DNA of 64,000 nt from Trypanosoma brucei gambiense DAL972 (taxonomy: Eukaryota; Euglenozoa; Kinetoplastea; Trypanosomatida; Trypanosomatidae): NCBI RefSeq assembly GCF_000210295.1, contig NC_026743.1, positions 3,782,001 through 3,846,000 on the forward strand. Reading direction: 5' to 3'. The stretch's first letter is position 1; every line of letters starts with the position of its first letter. This document shows, piece after piece, positions 11,828 to 21,697 of the stretch. A program made the position numbers and the translations under genes. Under the pieces are notes generated by a model that made no database searches, was not told where the DNA came from, and saw only the letters and a list, made by a program, of their open reading frames with translations.

Positions 11828-14170
11828 ATGTCTCTGGGATGTGATCAACACACGCACAACAGATTTAATGGACCCACAGAACACAGTGCCAGCTCGCACG
11901 GTGTGCCATCTGAAGCCGGAGAAAAACGTTATGCCGCAGTGCATGATGCACAGCCGATTCAGGGTAGTGGTAAGCCGGCGGACAGTTCGGAATCACATGA
12001 CAAGGCGCCCTACCCAGGCCCAAATCTGGGGCTGGTAACGGAGGCTATGACAATGGAGCGTGCGGTTCGCGTCCCACGGGCATTACGAGCGGCAACGAGG
12101 CGAACGATGCTTGACGTGCTCGGCCACCTACATCTCACTGGTTGCCGCGAAGCCCACAACCACAGAGCCAATGCAACTTCCTGGCAAGATTACGCCCCAC
12201 AGCGGCAGCAGTGGGAACACCAAATAGCAAGAGACACACGTACAGAGCACCATGGGTCGGACGAAAAGGAAGGAACAATGCACCAGCCCCCAAAGGATTT
12301 GTCGAGAAGCCTGCTGCATCTTCTACCCCCACGGCGAAGTGAGGTATCTGGTGGGTGTTTTGGTTTCAGCACAAATTCACGAGACTACGGTGATGGTATC
12401 CCACCTTACGATTCCACAGCCGGTCCTGATGATGTCCGACCGAAATGGCGGCAGGGGATGGCAAATGCCGCGGAACGCGAGCAAAGCGATCGTAGGGTTG
12501 AAAGACAGCAGCCGAAACAGCGTTCATTGCTTTCTATACTCGAGGAAAGCGACTCAGAACCGAAGCACAACGCACGCCAAAAGTCTGGGCGCCAGTTCAA
12601 TGAATTAGGCAATGTTGCACAAAAAAGGGGGAGGTGCTGTCCGTTGGATATGGATCTGGAAGATCCCCGTGATTCAGCCGGAAAGCCAGTAAAGCGTGCT
12701 ACATCCTCATGGGGACGCTGGGAGGGCAATGATCTGATTGAGCCAGCACATTCCATTGCAGGCAGTGGGCCTCCCACAACGCGTCCAAACAGAGTAGAGG
12801 TATTATTGGATGACGGAACATTGGGTCGGGGGTCAGTTTTTACCAGAAGTAGCACAGGTTCAACTGCGTCAGGAAGGGGTGAAGGCAGACGTAGTTTAGC
12901 TGATATCCTCGCAACCGACGATGCGGATGATCGTTTTCGTGCCACGAATACGGCAGAGAGGCCAGAGGTGACTGCGGGGCGCGCAAAAGGTTCCGCTGCA
13001 ATAAGGCGGTTGGCAGGTAACCCAACAGCGGAGCGAGTCATTGCCTACCTTACTCGCTCATTCAATGAATGGAAATTGAGTAGAAGTCTGTCTCATGCCC
13101 CTAAAAGGAATGATGAAACATACCCGATAACAGGGGCTACGTGTAGCTCGGCCATGCCACAGGGGTCTGGCACAGTTAGGGTCCATTTGGGCTTTTTGGT
13201 TTCAAAAGTTGAGTGTGCTTTTTCTCTCTACATGCTCCGCGGGAGAATTGTGTGGGCAGATGAAAAAGTCAAAAGGGAAATTGAAAGCGACAACTTTCGC
13301 TCGTGTTTTACAGGGTTAAGGAGTGATGAACAAGGAGACTTCCTTGAACAGCAACAGCGGGGGATAGCAACAAACATTGAATGGACCATCGTTTTAACGA
13401 CCGATGCGTTCCGCCCGAATGTTGTGTCATCGGGTAAGAACATTTACCTCTCCCGACCGTTCTTCGTGTATCCTGCTGCACATGTTATTGTTTCTTCCCT
13501 TAACATCACCACAGACGCTGCACAGATGCCCAATGGGCAGCACACCAAACGTCACCGCTCTCGAAGTGGTGACGGGTTTGGGGAGTCGTGCAGTGACAAA
13601 AACAGGAATCACACCGATCACGCCAAAGGCGCGGCGACAACGGATACGATAACACCAGACCGCCGTCACACGGTCTCGCATGCCTTTTCCACTGATCCCT
13701 CTCCGTCTTGGGTCTACGACCCCCTGGTGCGCGAGGTCAAAAATAGGACTCCAACAGCCAGTTCGCACGGCATGATATGTGGGAGAGAACAGGGGAGAAC
13801 CACCGTCATGCGATTGGGGCCACACATCGGACTCCACCCATGTGGAGAAGGGGCCGACAGTACCACAAAACCTTCACATTCAGCGGCAAGCGACGCCCTT
13901 CATACAGACGTGGAAAACGACCCGGTGGGTGCCGGATTTCCCCGCGGCCCCGGGGAGGAGTGGGAAGTTCCACTGGAGCTACTCTTGTCGCTGAGATGTC
14001 AGATCGCCGATAACATCCTCTCACCTTCCCCAAAGACCTCGCAGGGATGGGGTGGAGAAGCCATATTGGCTGAGGGTCATTCCTCTGATAGTCAGTTCTT
14101 GACTCCACCTCGCTCGCAGTTGAGACTGTCTTCGTCGCTTTCTTCTTTGCTAACGCCTGATGGTTGTTGA
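11828..14170 (+). CDS. Hypothetical protein, 780 aa
   Basis: A long frame starting at the second codon of the open region (GTG then ATG at 11828). The first 380 residues are polar and of low complexity, as in a disordered region. Around residues 400-560 the sequence becomes ordered, with alternating hydrophobic strands (for example VRVHLGFLVSKVECAFSLYM and YLSRPFFVYPAAHVIVSS), so one folded domain is likely there. The C-terminal 200 residues are again polar. I cannot name the domain. Bases 13524-14170 are repeated almost exactly at 16793-17439, probably through an assembly error. Confidence 0.75.
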   Translation: MSLGCDQHTHNRFNGPTEHSASSHGVPSEAGEKRYAAVHDAQPIQGSGKPADSSESHDKAPYPGPNLGLVTEAMTMERAVRVPRALRAATRRTMLDVLGHLHLTGCREAHNHRANATSWQDYAPQRQQWEHQIARDTRTEHHGSDEKEGTMHQPPKDLSRSLLHLLPPRRSEVSGGCFGFSTNSRDYGDGIPPYDSTAGPDDVRPKWRQGMANAAEREQSDRRVERQQPKQRSLLSILEESDSEPKHNARQKSGRQFNELGNVAQKRGRCCPLDMDLEDPRDSAGKPVKRATSSWGRWEGNDLIEPAHSIAGSGPPTTRPNRVEVLLDDGTLGRGSVFTRSSTGSTASGRGEGRRSLADILATDDADDRFRATNTAERPEVTAGRAKGSAAIRRLAGNPTAERVIAYLTRSFNEWKLSRSLSHAPKRNDETYPITGATCSSAMPQGSGTVRVHLGFLVSKVECAFSLYMLRGRIVWADEKVKREIESDNFRSCFTGLRSDEQGDFLEQQQRGIATNIEWTIVLTTDAFRPNVVSSGKNIYLSRPFFVYPAAHVIVSSLNITTDAAQMPNGQHTKRHRSRSGDGFGESCSDKNRNHTDHAKGAATTDTITPDRRHTVSHAFSTDPSPSWVYDPLVREVKNRTPTASSHGMICGREQGRTTVMRLGPHIGLHPCGEGADSTTKPSHSAASDALHTDVENDPVGAGFPRGPGEEWEVPLELLLSLRCQIADNILSPSPKTSQGWGGEAILAEGHSSDSQFLTPPRSQLRLSSSLSSLLTPDGC

Positions 14171-14640
14171 TCAGGACGGCATCCATGTGTATGCGTGTAG
14201 CCGCTTTTCTAGTCCTTTGTATCAGTTATAGTGGAAGGGTGCGTATACCTTTTCAGTGTTTGGTTGCATTATTATTACTATTATTTTTAACAAACAGTGA
14301 CGCTCTTTATGTGCTTACTGGTGTGCGGCAAGCTACGATGCTCCGGGTCATTGCCTGCTTTTATCCCCTCCTATGTGTATTCGTTTTCTCATATTCGTGA
14401 CCCTCAGCGGTGAAGTTGCACGTGAGGCGATTCAACTGCGCAAACACAACGTGTCCCTTGTTGATCACAATTTATTTCACGACAGTGATGGTGAGTGACG
14501 TTTTTACTTCCCTGAATCCTGACAACCCTGGCCTAACTCACCGAGACCGTCGTTACCAAGGAGTAAGATAAACAGATAGGTACATCGCCAAAAAAAAAAA
14601 CAAAACAAGAAGCTACACAGAGCAAAAGAAGAGAAAAGAA
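14171..14640 (+). other. Short intergenic region with a small hydrophobic ORF (copy 1)
   Basis: It contains a frame from the ATG at 14185 rich in Leu, Val and Phe that ends at 14400. A 2-bp difference from the second copy changes its C-terminus. A pyrimidine tract near 14495-14540 probably serves the COX19-like gene. Confidence 0.4.
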
Positions 14641-15078
14641 ATGGCAAATGGCGTAACGGCAAACAGCATGCGGGTGAGTGTTAAGGCCCCAGATCTCGGA
14701 GCATTTCCACTTGACCACTATCGTGAGTGCAAGAGCGAAATTGAGGAATATTACACGTGCCTCAGGAGTAACGATTACGTCACTCCCATGTGTCGTGAGC
14801 AGGTGCGGGCGTATTTGCGGTGTCGTATGGACCGCGGTCTCATGAAACCTGCTGATATTGAGGGCTTTGGTATTCCAGAAACAGAGTTTGTTCCAATGCG
14901 CCAACACCGCGCAGACATACGACAGCAGTGGTTACGGCAGAAGATGAATCAAGTCACGGCGGTGTGGGAAAGTTATAGGCGAGACGACTTGAACGTCCCG
15001 GACGGTTATGAGCGCCCGAGGGGCAGCGACTCCGGTGGAAGACCGCAGCCGCTACCCGGCGAAACGAACAAAACATGA
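14641..15078 (+). CDS. COX19: COX19-like twin CX9C protein (copy 1)
   Basis: A 145-aa product. Residues 23-61 contain two CX9C motifs, CKSEIEEYYTC and CREQVRAYLRC, followed by RMDRGLM. This is the CHCH fold of COX19, a small intermembrane-space protein that helps copper-dependent assembly of cytochrome c oxidase and is imported by the Mia40-type disulfide relay. The lead-in FPLDHYRECK and the trailing CRMDRGLM resemble COX19 more than other CHCH proteins. The C-terminal 60 residues are a polar extension beyond the usual family length. The ATG follows an A-rich leader. An identical frame lies at 17908; the two are probably one locus. Confidence 0.82.
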   Translation: MANGVTANSMRVSVKAPDLGAFPLDHYRECKSEIEEYYTCLRSNDYVTPMCREQVRAYLRCRMDRGLMKPADIEGFGIPETEFVPMRQHRADIRQQWLRQKMNQVTAVWESYRRDDLNVPDGYERPRGSDSGGRPQPLPGETNKT

Positions 15079-15849
15079 TGAGTGCCCAAGTGTGGCGCGA
15101 ACAAGGCAGCAGTGATGGAGGTCTGTTGTCCATCCCTTTCCTTCTTCTACAACTCCCTTCTGATTAGCGCACGCGTGTAAAAAGTAGGGAAGAATCATTA
15201 CCACTTCGCAAGACGTGCAACGGCAGCACGACACATGTTTCTTTTTAGCGCGCGATATCGGTCTGTTTTTTTTTTTACTTTTACCGTTTTTTTTTTTTTA
15301 AATCCGTTGGACGCACGTTGAGTTCCCTGTTCTATATTCCAATTTTGCTCGGTTTTGCGCAGCATGACCGTGTTTCATCCCTATCCCGGGCCTAACTCTT
15401 TGGCCCAGTTTGTTGTTAAGGATACATTATAGTTAAATAATGGGAACCAAGGGTGTGACAAAAATAAACGAAGAGGAACGGTGTATGAGTGAGAAGCACA
15501 AGGTTTTCGCCTATTTTTTGTTAGGTGAAAACGGAGGAAGCTGAGCTTTACGACAAACGCGTTCCCCCTCTCCGTGTTTATCTTTGCTAAGACGTATAGT
15601 CTTTTTCCCAAGTGGCTGATGGCTGGTCACGGGGGTGGATCAGGGAGGGAAAAAAGGCCATTGCATAAAAAACATATTCGTACGTTACACCTCTTTTTTA
15701 TTCACAGCTGAAACTTTACTCATGTCTCACCCCCTCTTTTTTTAAAAAAAAATTATAAGAAACTTTTTCTGGGCGTTTGGTTGGGTGGTAAACGGCCCTT
15801 TCCGGTGCAAAAGGGCAAAGCAACGGAAGACACGGTGTGACGTGGTCTA
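15079..15849. other. Intergenic region between COX19-like and ARP2-like genes (copy 1)
   Basis: No gene seen. T runs at 15267-15276 and 15287-15299 are longer than in the second copy. A likely splice acceptor (TCTTTTTTATTCACAG) ends at about 15707. Confidence 0.6.
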
Positions 15850-16692
15850 ATGAGCGAAAAGCTCCCCGTTGTGCTAGACAATGGGAGTGGCTTTCTCAAG
15901 TGTGGTTTTGCGGGGTCAAACTTTCCTGAAGTCTTCTTTCGGACCGCCGTCGGCCGCCCCGTTCTCCGCCAGATTAAATGAGTGAAGGCAGGAGTAGCAA
16001 AAGAAAAGATACACAAGTGGATCCACTGACGAAAGACCTTGTATTGGGTGATGTAATGGTGCTCATCATCTTCTAGACATGACCTTTCCAATACACAATG
16101 GCGTCATCCAGAATATGGACGACATGCGTTATCTGTGGAAGCATGCTTTTCACAATTTGCTTTCTGTTGAACCAGAGGATCACAGCTTACTAATATCGGA
16201 GGCACCGCTCTTTAGTCACAAAGACCGCGTTAAGTTGTACGAGGTCATGTTCGAGGAATTCAAATTTCCATTCGTACAGTCCACACCCCAGGGAGTCCTC
16301 TCGCTGTTCTCCAACGGCCTGCAGACGGGAGTTGCAGTCGAGTGCGGCGAGTGCGTGTCGCATTGCACACCCATTTTTGAGGGTTATACAATCCCCAAGG
16401 CGAACAGACGGGTAGACTTAGGTGGGCGGAATATCACCGAGTTTCTTGTCAGGCTTATGCAGCGGCGCGGATATAGTTTTAACCAAAGCAGTGATTTTGA
16501 AACGGTGAGGTGTATTAAGGAGCGGTTCTGCTACGCTGCTGTGGACCCCAAACTGGAGCAGCGACTAGCGCTTGAGACAACGGTGCTAGAAAAGACATTC
16601 CTACTACCGGATGGTTCCAGTTGCAGCATCGGACAGGAGCGCTTCGAGGCGACGGAGGCGCTGTTTCAACCACGTTTAATAGACGTTGAGTG
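15850..16692 (+). pseudogene. ARP2: ARP2-like gene, frameshifted and truncated at gap (copy 1)
   Basis: The same start and first 39 codons as the intact gene at 19113. It then differs by loss of one base in the A run near 15975 and loss of four bases at about 16052 (GGGTGATGAATG becomes GGGTGATG), which break the frame. The frame from 16079 is then intact up to the gap at 16693. Because the other copy is intact and this copy ends at a contig edge, sequence error or allelic difference is more likely than a real pseudogene. Confidence 0.75.
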
Positions 16693-16792
16693 NNNNNNNN
16701 NNNNNNNNNNNNNNNNNNNNNNNNNNNNNNNNNNNNNNNNNNNNNNNNNNNNNNNNNNNNNNNNNNNNNNNNNNNNNNNNNNNNNNNNNNNN
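16693..16792. other. Assembly gap (100 N) between the two duplicate copies
   Basis: There are exactly 100 N. The left side ends inside the ARP2-like gene and the right side begins inside the hypothetical gene 3.2 kb upstream of that point, as expected when two overlapping contigs are placed end to end. Confidence 0.98.
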
Positions 16793-17439
16793 AGATGCCC
16801 AATGGGCAGCACACCAAACGTCACCGCTCTCGAAGTGGTGACGGGTTTGGGGAGTCGTGCAGTGACAAAAACAGGAATCACACCGATCACGCCAAAGGCG
16901 CGGCGACAACGGATACGATAACACCAGACCGCCGTCACACGGTCTCGCATGCCTTTTCCACTGATCCCTCTCCGTCTTGGGTCTACGACCCCCTGGTGCG
17001 CGAGGTCAAAAATAGGACTCCAACAGCCAGTTCGCACGGCATGATATGTGGGAGAGAACAGGGGAGAACCACCGTCATGCGATTGGGGCCACACATCGGA
17101 CTCCACCCATGTGGAGAAGGGGCCGACAGTACCACAAAACCTTCACATTCAGCGGCAAGCGACGCCCTTCATACAGACGTGGAAAACGACCCGGTGGGTG
17201 CCGGATTTCCCCGCGGCCCCGGGGAGGAGTGGGAAGTTCCACTGGAGCTACTCTTGTCGCTGAGATGTCAGATCGCCGATAACATCCTCTCACCTTCCCC
17301 AAAGACCTCGCAGGGATGGGGTGGAGAAGCCATATTGGCTGAGGGTCATTCCTCTGATAGTCAGTTCTTGACTCCACCTCGCTCGCAGTTGAGACTGTCT
17401 TCGTCGCTTTCTTCTTTGCTAACGCCTGATGGTTGTTGA
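16793..17439 (+). pseudogene. 3' part of the 780-aa hypothetical protein gene (copy 2)
   Basis: 215 codons match the end of the gene at 11828-14170 and share its stop. The 5' part is absent because the copy starts at the gap. It is probably the overlapping contig end and not a second gene. Confidence 0.8.
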
Positions 17440-17907
17440 TCAGGACGGCATCCATGTGTATGCGTGTAGCCGCTTTTCTAGTCCTTTGTATCAGTTATAG
17501 TGGAAGGGTGCGTATACCTTTTCAGTGTTTGGTTGCATTATTATTACTATTATTTTTAACAAACAGTGACGCTCTTTATGTGCTTACTGGTGTGCGGCAA
17601 GCTACGATGCTCCGGGTCATTGCCTGCTTTTATCCCCTCCTGTGTATTCGTTTTCTCATATTCGTGACCCTCAGCGGTGAAGTTGCACGTGAGGCGATTC
17701 AACTGCGCAAACACAACGTGTCCCTTGTTGATCACAATTTATTTCACGACAGTGATGGTGAGTGACGTTTTTACTTCCCTGAATCCTGACAACCCTGGCC
17801 TAACTCACCGAGACCGTCGTTACCAAGGAGTAAGATAAACAGATAGGTACATCGCCAAAAAAAAAAACAAAACAAGAAGCTACACAGAGCAAAAGAAGAG
17901 AAAAGAA
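17440..17907 (+). other. Short intergenic region with a small hydrophobic ORF (copy 2)
   Basis: The small frame from the ATG at 17454 runs to 17765 in this copy, giving about 103 residues with hydrophobic segments and a polar end (REAIQLRKHNVSL). A pyrimidine tract and AG near 17536-17567 lie inside it. Whether it is translated is unknown. Confidence 0.35.
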
Positions 17908-18345
17908 ATGGCAAATGGCGTAACGGCAAACAGCATGCGGGTGAGTGTTAAGGCCCCAGATCTCGGAGCATTTCCACTTGACCACTATCGTGAGTGCAAG
18001 AGCGAAATTGAGGAATATTACACGTGCCTCAGGAGTAACGATTACGTCACTCCCATGTGTCGTGAGCAGGTGCGGGCGTATTTGCGGTGTCGTATGGACC
18101 GCGGTCTCATGAAACCTGCTGATATTGAGGGCTTTGGTATTCCAGAAACAGAGTTTGTTCCAATGCGCCAACACCGCGCAGACATACGACAGCAGTGGTT
18201 ACGGCAGAAGATGAATCAAGTCACGGCGGTGTGGGAAAGTTATAGGCGAGACGACTTGAACGTCCCGGACGGTTATGAGCGCCCGAGGGGCAGCGACTCC
18301 GGTGGAAGACCGCAGCCGCTACCCGGCGAAACGAACAAAACATGA
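17908..18345 (+). CDS. COX19: COX19-like twin CX9C protein (copy 2)
   Basis: The same 145-aa product as at 14641, with both CX9C motifs. This copy is followed by the intact ARP2-like gene and probably represents the true locus. Role: cytochrome c oxidase assembly in the mitochondrial intermembrane space, from family knowledge. Confidence 0.82.
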   Translation: MANGVTANSMRVSVKAPDLGAFPLDHYRECKSEIEEYYTCLRSNDYVTPMCREQVRAYLRCRMDRGLMKPADIEGFGIPETEFVPMRQHRADIRQQWLRQKMNQVTAVWESYRRDDLNVPDGYERPRGSDSGGRPQPLPGETNKT

Positions 18346-19112
18346 TGAGTGCCCAAGTGTGGCGCGAACAAGGCAGCAGTGATGGAGGTCTGTTGTCCAT
18401 CCCTTTCCTTCTTCTACAACTCCCTTCTGATTAGCGCACGCGTGTAAAAAGTAGGGAAGAATCATTACCACTTCACAAGACGTGCAACGGCAGCACGACA
18501 CATGTTTCTTTTTAGCGCGCGATATCGGTCTGTTTTTTTTTTTTACTTTTACCGTTTTTTTTTTTAAATCCGTTGGACGCACGTTGAGTTCCCTGTTCTA
18601 TATTCCAATTTTGCTCGGTTTTGCGCAGCATGACCGTGTTTCATCCCTATCCCGGGCCTAACTCTTTGGCCCAGTTTGTTGTTAGGGATACATTATAGTT
18701 AAATAATGGGAACCAAGGGTGTGACAAAAATAAACGAAGAGGAACGGTGTATGAGTGAGAAGCACAAGGTTTTCGCCTATTTTTTGTTAGGTGAAAACGG
18801 AGGAAGCTGAGCTTTACGACAAACGCGTTCCCCCTCTCCGTGTTTATCTTTGCTAAGACGTATAGTCTTTTTCCCAAGTGGCTGATGGCTGGTCACGGGG
18901 GTGGATCAGGGAGGGAAAAAAGGCCATTGCATAAAAAACATATTCGTACGTTACACCTCTTTTTTATTCACAGCTGAAACTTTACTCATGTCTCACCCCC
19001 TCTTTTAAAAAAAAATTATAAGAAACTTTTTCTGGGCGTTTGGTTGGGTGGTAAACGGCCCTTTCCGGTGCAAAAGGGCAAAGCAACGGAAGACACGGTG
19101 TGACGTGGTCTA
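18346..19112. other. Intergenic region before the ARP2-like gene
   Basis: T-rich sequence without a gene. A clear pyrimidine tract followed by CAG at 18971-18973 is the likely trans-splice acceptor of the ARP2-like gene. Confidence 0.6.
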
Positions 19113-20315
19113 ATGAGCGAAAAGCTCCCCGTTGTGCTAGACAATGGGAGTGGCTTTCTCAAGTGTGGTTTTGCGGGGTCAAACTTTCCTGAAGTCTTCT
19201 TTCGGACCGCCGTCGGCCGCCCCGTTCTCCGCCAGACTAAAATGAGTGAAGGCAGGAGTAGCAAAAGAAAAGATACACAAGTGGATCCACTGACGAAAGA
19301 CCTTGTATTGGGTGATGAATGTAATGGTGCTCATCATCTTCTAGACATGACCTTTCCAATACACAATGGCGTCATCCAGAATATGGACGACATGCGTTAT
19401 CTGTGGAAGCATGCTTTTCACAATTTGCTTTCTGTTGAACCAGAGGATCACAGCTTACTAATATCGGAGGCACCGCTCTTTAGTCACAAAGACCGCGTTA
19501 AGTTGTACGAGGTCATGTTCGAGGAATTCAAATTTCCATTCGTACAGTCCACACCCCAGGGAGTCCTCTCGCTGTTCTCCAACGGCCTGCAGACGGGAGT
19601 TGCAGTCGAGTGCGGCGAGTGCGTGTCGCATTGCACACCCATTTTTGAGGGTTATACAATCCCCAAGGCGAACAGACGGGTAGACTTAGGTGGGCGGAAT
19701 ATCACCGAGTTTCTTGTCAGGCTTATGCAGCGGCGCGGATATAGTTTTAACCAAAGCAGTGATTTTGAAACGGTGAGGTGTATTAAGGAGCGGTTCTGCT
19801 ACGCTGCTGTGGACCCCAAACTGGAGCAGCGACTAGCGCTTGAGACAACGGTGCTAGAAAAGACATTCCTACTACCGGATGGTTCCAGTTGCAGCATCGG
19901 ACAGGAGCGCTTCGAGGCGACGGAGGCGCTGTTTCAACCACGTTTAATAGACGTTGAGTGCGAGGGCATTTCCTCCCAGCTCTGGAATTGCATTCAGGCC
20001 ACAGATATTGACGTGCGGTCTGCTCTGTATTCGCACGTTGTACTTTCCGGTGGCTCAACCATGTTCCCCGGTTTTCCCAGTCGTATTGAGCGCGACATGC
20101 GAGCCGCCTATTCAGAGAGAATAGTTAAGGGGGACCCAGAGAGGCTCTCTCGTTTTCCACTGTGTGTTGAAGATCCACCTAGGCGTCGCTGGATGTCGTT
20201 TTTAGGTGGAGCAGCCCTTGCGGCGGTGACGGCTGGCAATCACGACATGTGGCTTAGTAAGAAGGAGTGGGATGAAGGCGGTGCTTCTGCCATACAGGCC
20301 CGATTTGGGGTTTAG
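19113..20315 (+). CDS. ARP2: Actin-related protein 2-like (ARP2)
   Basis: A 400-aa product, close to the usual ARP2 length of about 394. The nucleotide-binding start [18 protein letters not shown] is at residues 9-26. ARP2-like blocks follow: RGYSFNQSSDFETVR, LALETTVLEKTFLLPDG, QERFEATEALFQPRLIDVE, VLSGGSTMFPGFPSRIER and EDPPRRRWMSFLGGAALA. ARP2 is one of two actin-related subunits of the Arp2/3 complex, which nucleates branched actin filaments; in trypanosomes actin dynamics are tied to endocytosis. A polar insert of about 20 residues after VGRP (including SSKRKDTQ) is unlike animal ARP2. The assignment to ARP2 over other ARPs rests on the block pattern and is fairly secure. Confidence 0.9.
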   Translation: MSEKLPVVLDNGSGFLKCGFAGSNFPEVFFRTAVGRPVLRQTKMSEGRSSKRKDTQVDPLTKDLVLGDECNGAHHLLDMTFPIHNGVIQNMDDMRYLWKHAFHNLLSVEPEDHSLLISEAPLFSHKDRVKLYEVMFEEFKFPFVQSTPQGVLSLFSNGLQTGVAVECGECVSHCTPIFEGYTIPKANRRVDLGGRNITEFLVRLMQRRGYSFNQSSDFETVRCIKERFCYAAVDPKLEQRLALETTVLEKTFLLPDGSSCSIGQERFEATEALFQPRLIDVECEGISSQLWNCIQATDIDVRSALYSHVVLSGGSTMFPGFPSRIERDMRAAYSERIVKGDPERLSRFPLCVEDPPRRRWMSFLGGAALAAVTAGNHDMWLSKKEWDEGGASAIQARFGV

Positions 20316-20748
20316 ATCCCTTGCAAGTGTTCCTGTGACCACATCGAAGATGGGGATCGAGTTGAGATTCTCCGCTCAGTGTGTGAAGGTGTCCACTCTT
20401 TGTTTTCGCCCACTCCCCTTTACAACACCCCTTAGCTGCGGTGATATTAGTGCCCACTTTACTTAAAGTGATTAATGTCGCGTTATTCCCTTCCTTAAAT
20501 CAGCTTTACCTCTTCCAGCTTCATCCCCACCTGCTTGTTTACACCTTTTCATTCAACGCACACACACACACACACCCATACACACTACTTTTAAGTCGTG
20601 GCTAGTGAAGTGAAGGAGGTGCAGCATCTCCGTCAAGGGGGGGGGAAAAATTGAGGGCACGCTAACAAGTGCCGTTCTACGCTGCAACATAACACAAAGG
20701 CACGTGTGCAACAGCATTTACCGCGGTTGCAGGGGTGCACAGAAAACC
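20316..20748. other. Intergenic region before Fcf1
   Basis: It contains a C/T-rich tract near 20485-20550 and a CA microsatellite at 20559-20575, and a G run near 20638. No gene seen. Confidence 0.6.
20559..20575. repeat. (CA)n microsatellite
   Basis: About eight CA units upstream of the Fcf1 gene. Confidence 0.93.
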
Positions 20749-21372
20749 ATGGGTAAGAAAAAGAACACGGCGATGCACGCCATTAAAACGGTTTTGATGA
20801 AGGAAAAGAACCTTGCACAGAAAAAGAAGCGGGAAATGGATAGCCATCACGAAGTACCGGAGCAGGTGCTAACGAAGGTGAAGGATACTGCTGCTGTGCG
20901 CTTTCAGCGGAACCAATTAACCGTCGCAGCGCCGCTGCAAACGAACATGTTTCTTTCCTACAACAAGAGTCTTGGACCGCCATTCCATATTTGGCTTGAC
21001 ACAAACTTCATAAACTTCTCCATGCAAAACAAGATTGAAATTGTGGAAGGATTGATGGACTGCATGCTTGCGAAAGTCATCCCGTGTGTATGCGATTGCG
21101 TGATGGCAGAATTAGAAAAACTCGGAAAGAAATTTCGGATCGCGCTGAAAATCGCACGTGACAAACGTTTCAAGCGTTTGACATGTGACGGCAAGTACGC
21201 GGATGACTGTGTTGTACGGACTGTAACACAACATCCAATTTACATCGTGGCAACATGCGACCAGGAGCTTAAGCGGCGTCTGCGTAAAATACCTGGCGTA
21301 CCCATCATGTACATTTCAAAGCATCGCTACACCATTGAGCGGTTGCCAGAGGTTTACGGAGCTCCAGCTTAA
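20749..21372 (+). CDS. FCF1: Fcf1/Utp24 PIN-domain pre-rRNA endonuclease
   Basis: A 207-aa product starting at MGKKKNTAM; the open frame reaches upstream only through a GTG. The basic N-terminus is followed by a PIN domain: WLDTNFINF with its acidic residue, then MAELEKLGKKF, YADDCVVRTV and VATCDQELKRRL, which supply the conserved acidic residues, ending with PIMYISKHRY. Fcf1/Utp24 acts in the small-subunit processome in the nucleolus and cuts pre-rRNA at the early A1 and A2 sites. Length and motif order match the family (about 190 aa). A related PIN protein, Utp23, lacks several of these acids, so Fcf1 is favoured. Confidence 0.93.
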   Translation: MGKKKNTAMHAIKTVLMKEKNLAQKKKREMDSHHEVPEQVLTKVKDTAAVRFQRNQLTVAAPLQTNMFLSYNKSLGPPFHIWLDTNFINFSMQNKIEIVEGLMDCMLAKVIPCVCDCVMAELEKLGKKFRIALKIARDKRFKRLTCDGKYADDCVVRTVTQHPIYIVATCDQELKRRLRKIPGVPIMYISKHRYTIERLPEVYGAPA

Positions 21373-21697
21373 CGATGCCCACACACAGCGGTAAATATGG
21401 CGGAAACACATTTCTGTGGGAATGCGTACAGGCACCTCCAAGCGGGTGGGTTTGTCTGTCTGTTAACTAAGTCGAGTAATCCGATTACCGTGAGGGGACG
21501 AGTGCATTGCGGTTGGTTAAGGTCTCAGTCCCTTCTGGGGTGGGGGAGGGAGAGTTTGCCTCAGCTGTGCGTTTTTCCTCCTCATTCTTCTGACCTGTGC
21601 ATAAACTTATACCTGGGTACGACTCCTTATCGGTTTAATTTCATCGTTATGTCTTCTGCTCCCCTTTTACTGGCCTCCTACTGTCTCTCGGAAAACA
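21373..21697. other. Intergenic region
   Basis: 325 bases with pyrimidine-rich tracts near 21568-21600 and 21646-21690 that can serve trans-splicing of the next gene. No gene seen. Confidence 0.6.

Larger units (their letters stand above)
13524..16692 (+). repeat. Large direct duplication, copy 1 (probably unmerged contig end)
   Basis: This segment matches 16793 to about 19952 in the same order: end of the hypothetical gene, COX19-like gene, start of the ARP2-like gene. It stops exactly where a 100-N gap begins. Differences are mainly small indels, several in A or T runs, plus a few substitutions (for example near 15211 and 15417). Confidence 0.9.
16793..19952 (+). repeat. Large direct duplication, copy 2
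   Basis: It matches 13524-16692. It begins at the right edge of the gap (AGATGCCCAATGGG, as at 13524) and runs into unique sequence within the ARP2-like gene. Confidence 0.9.
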
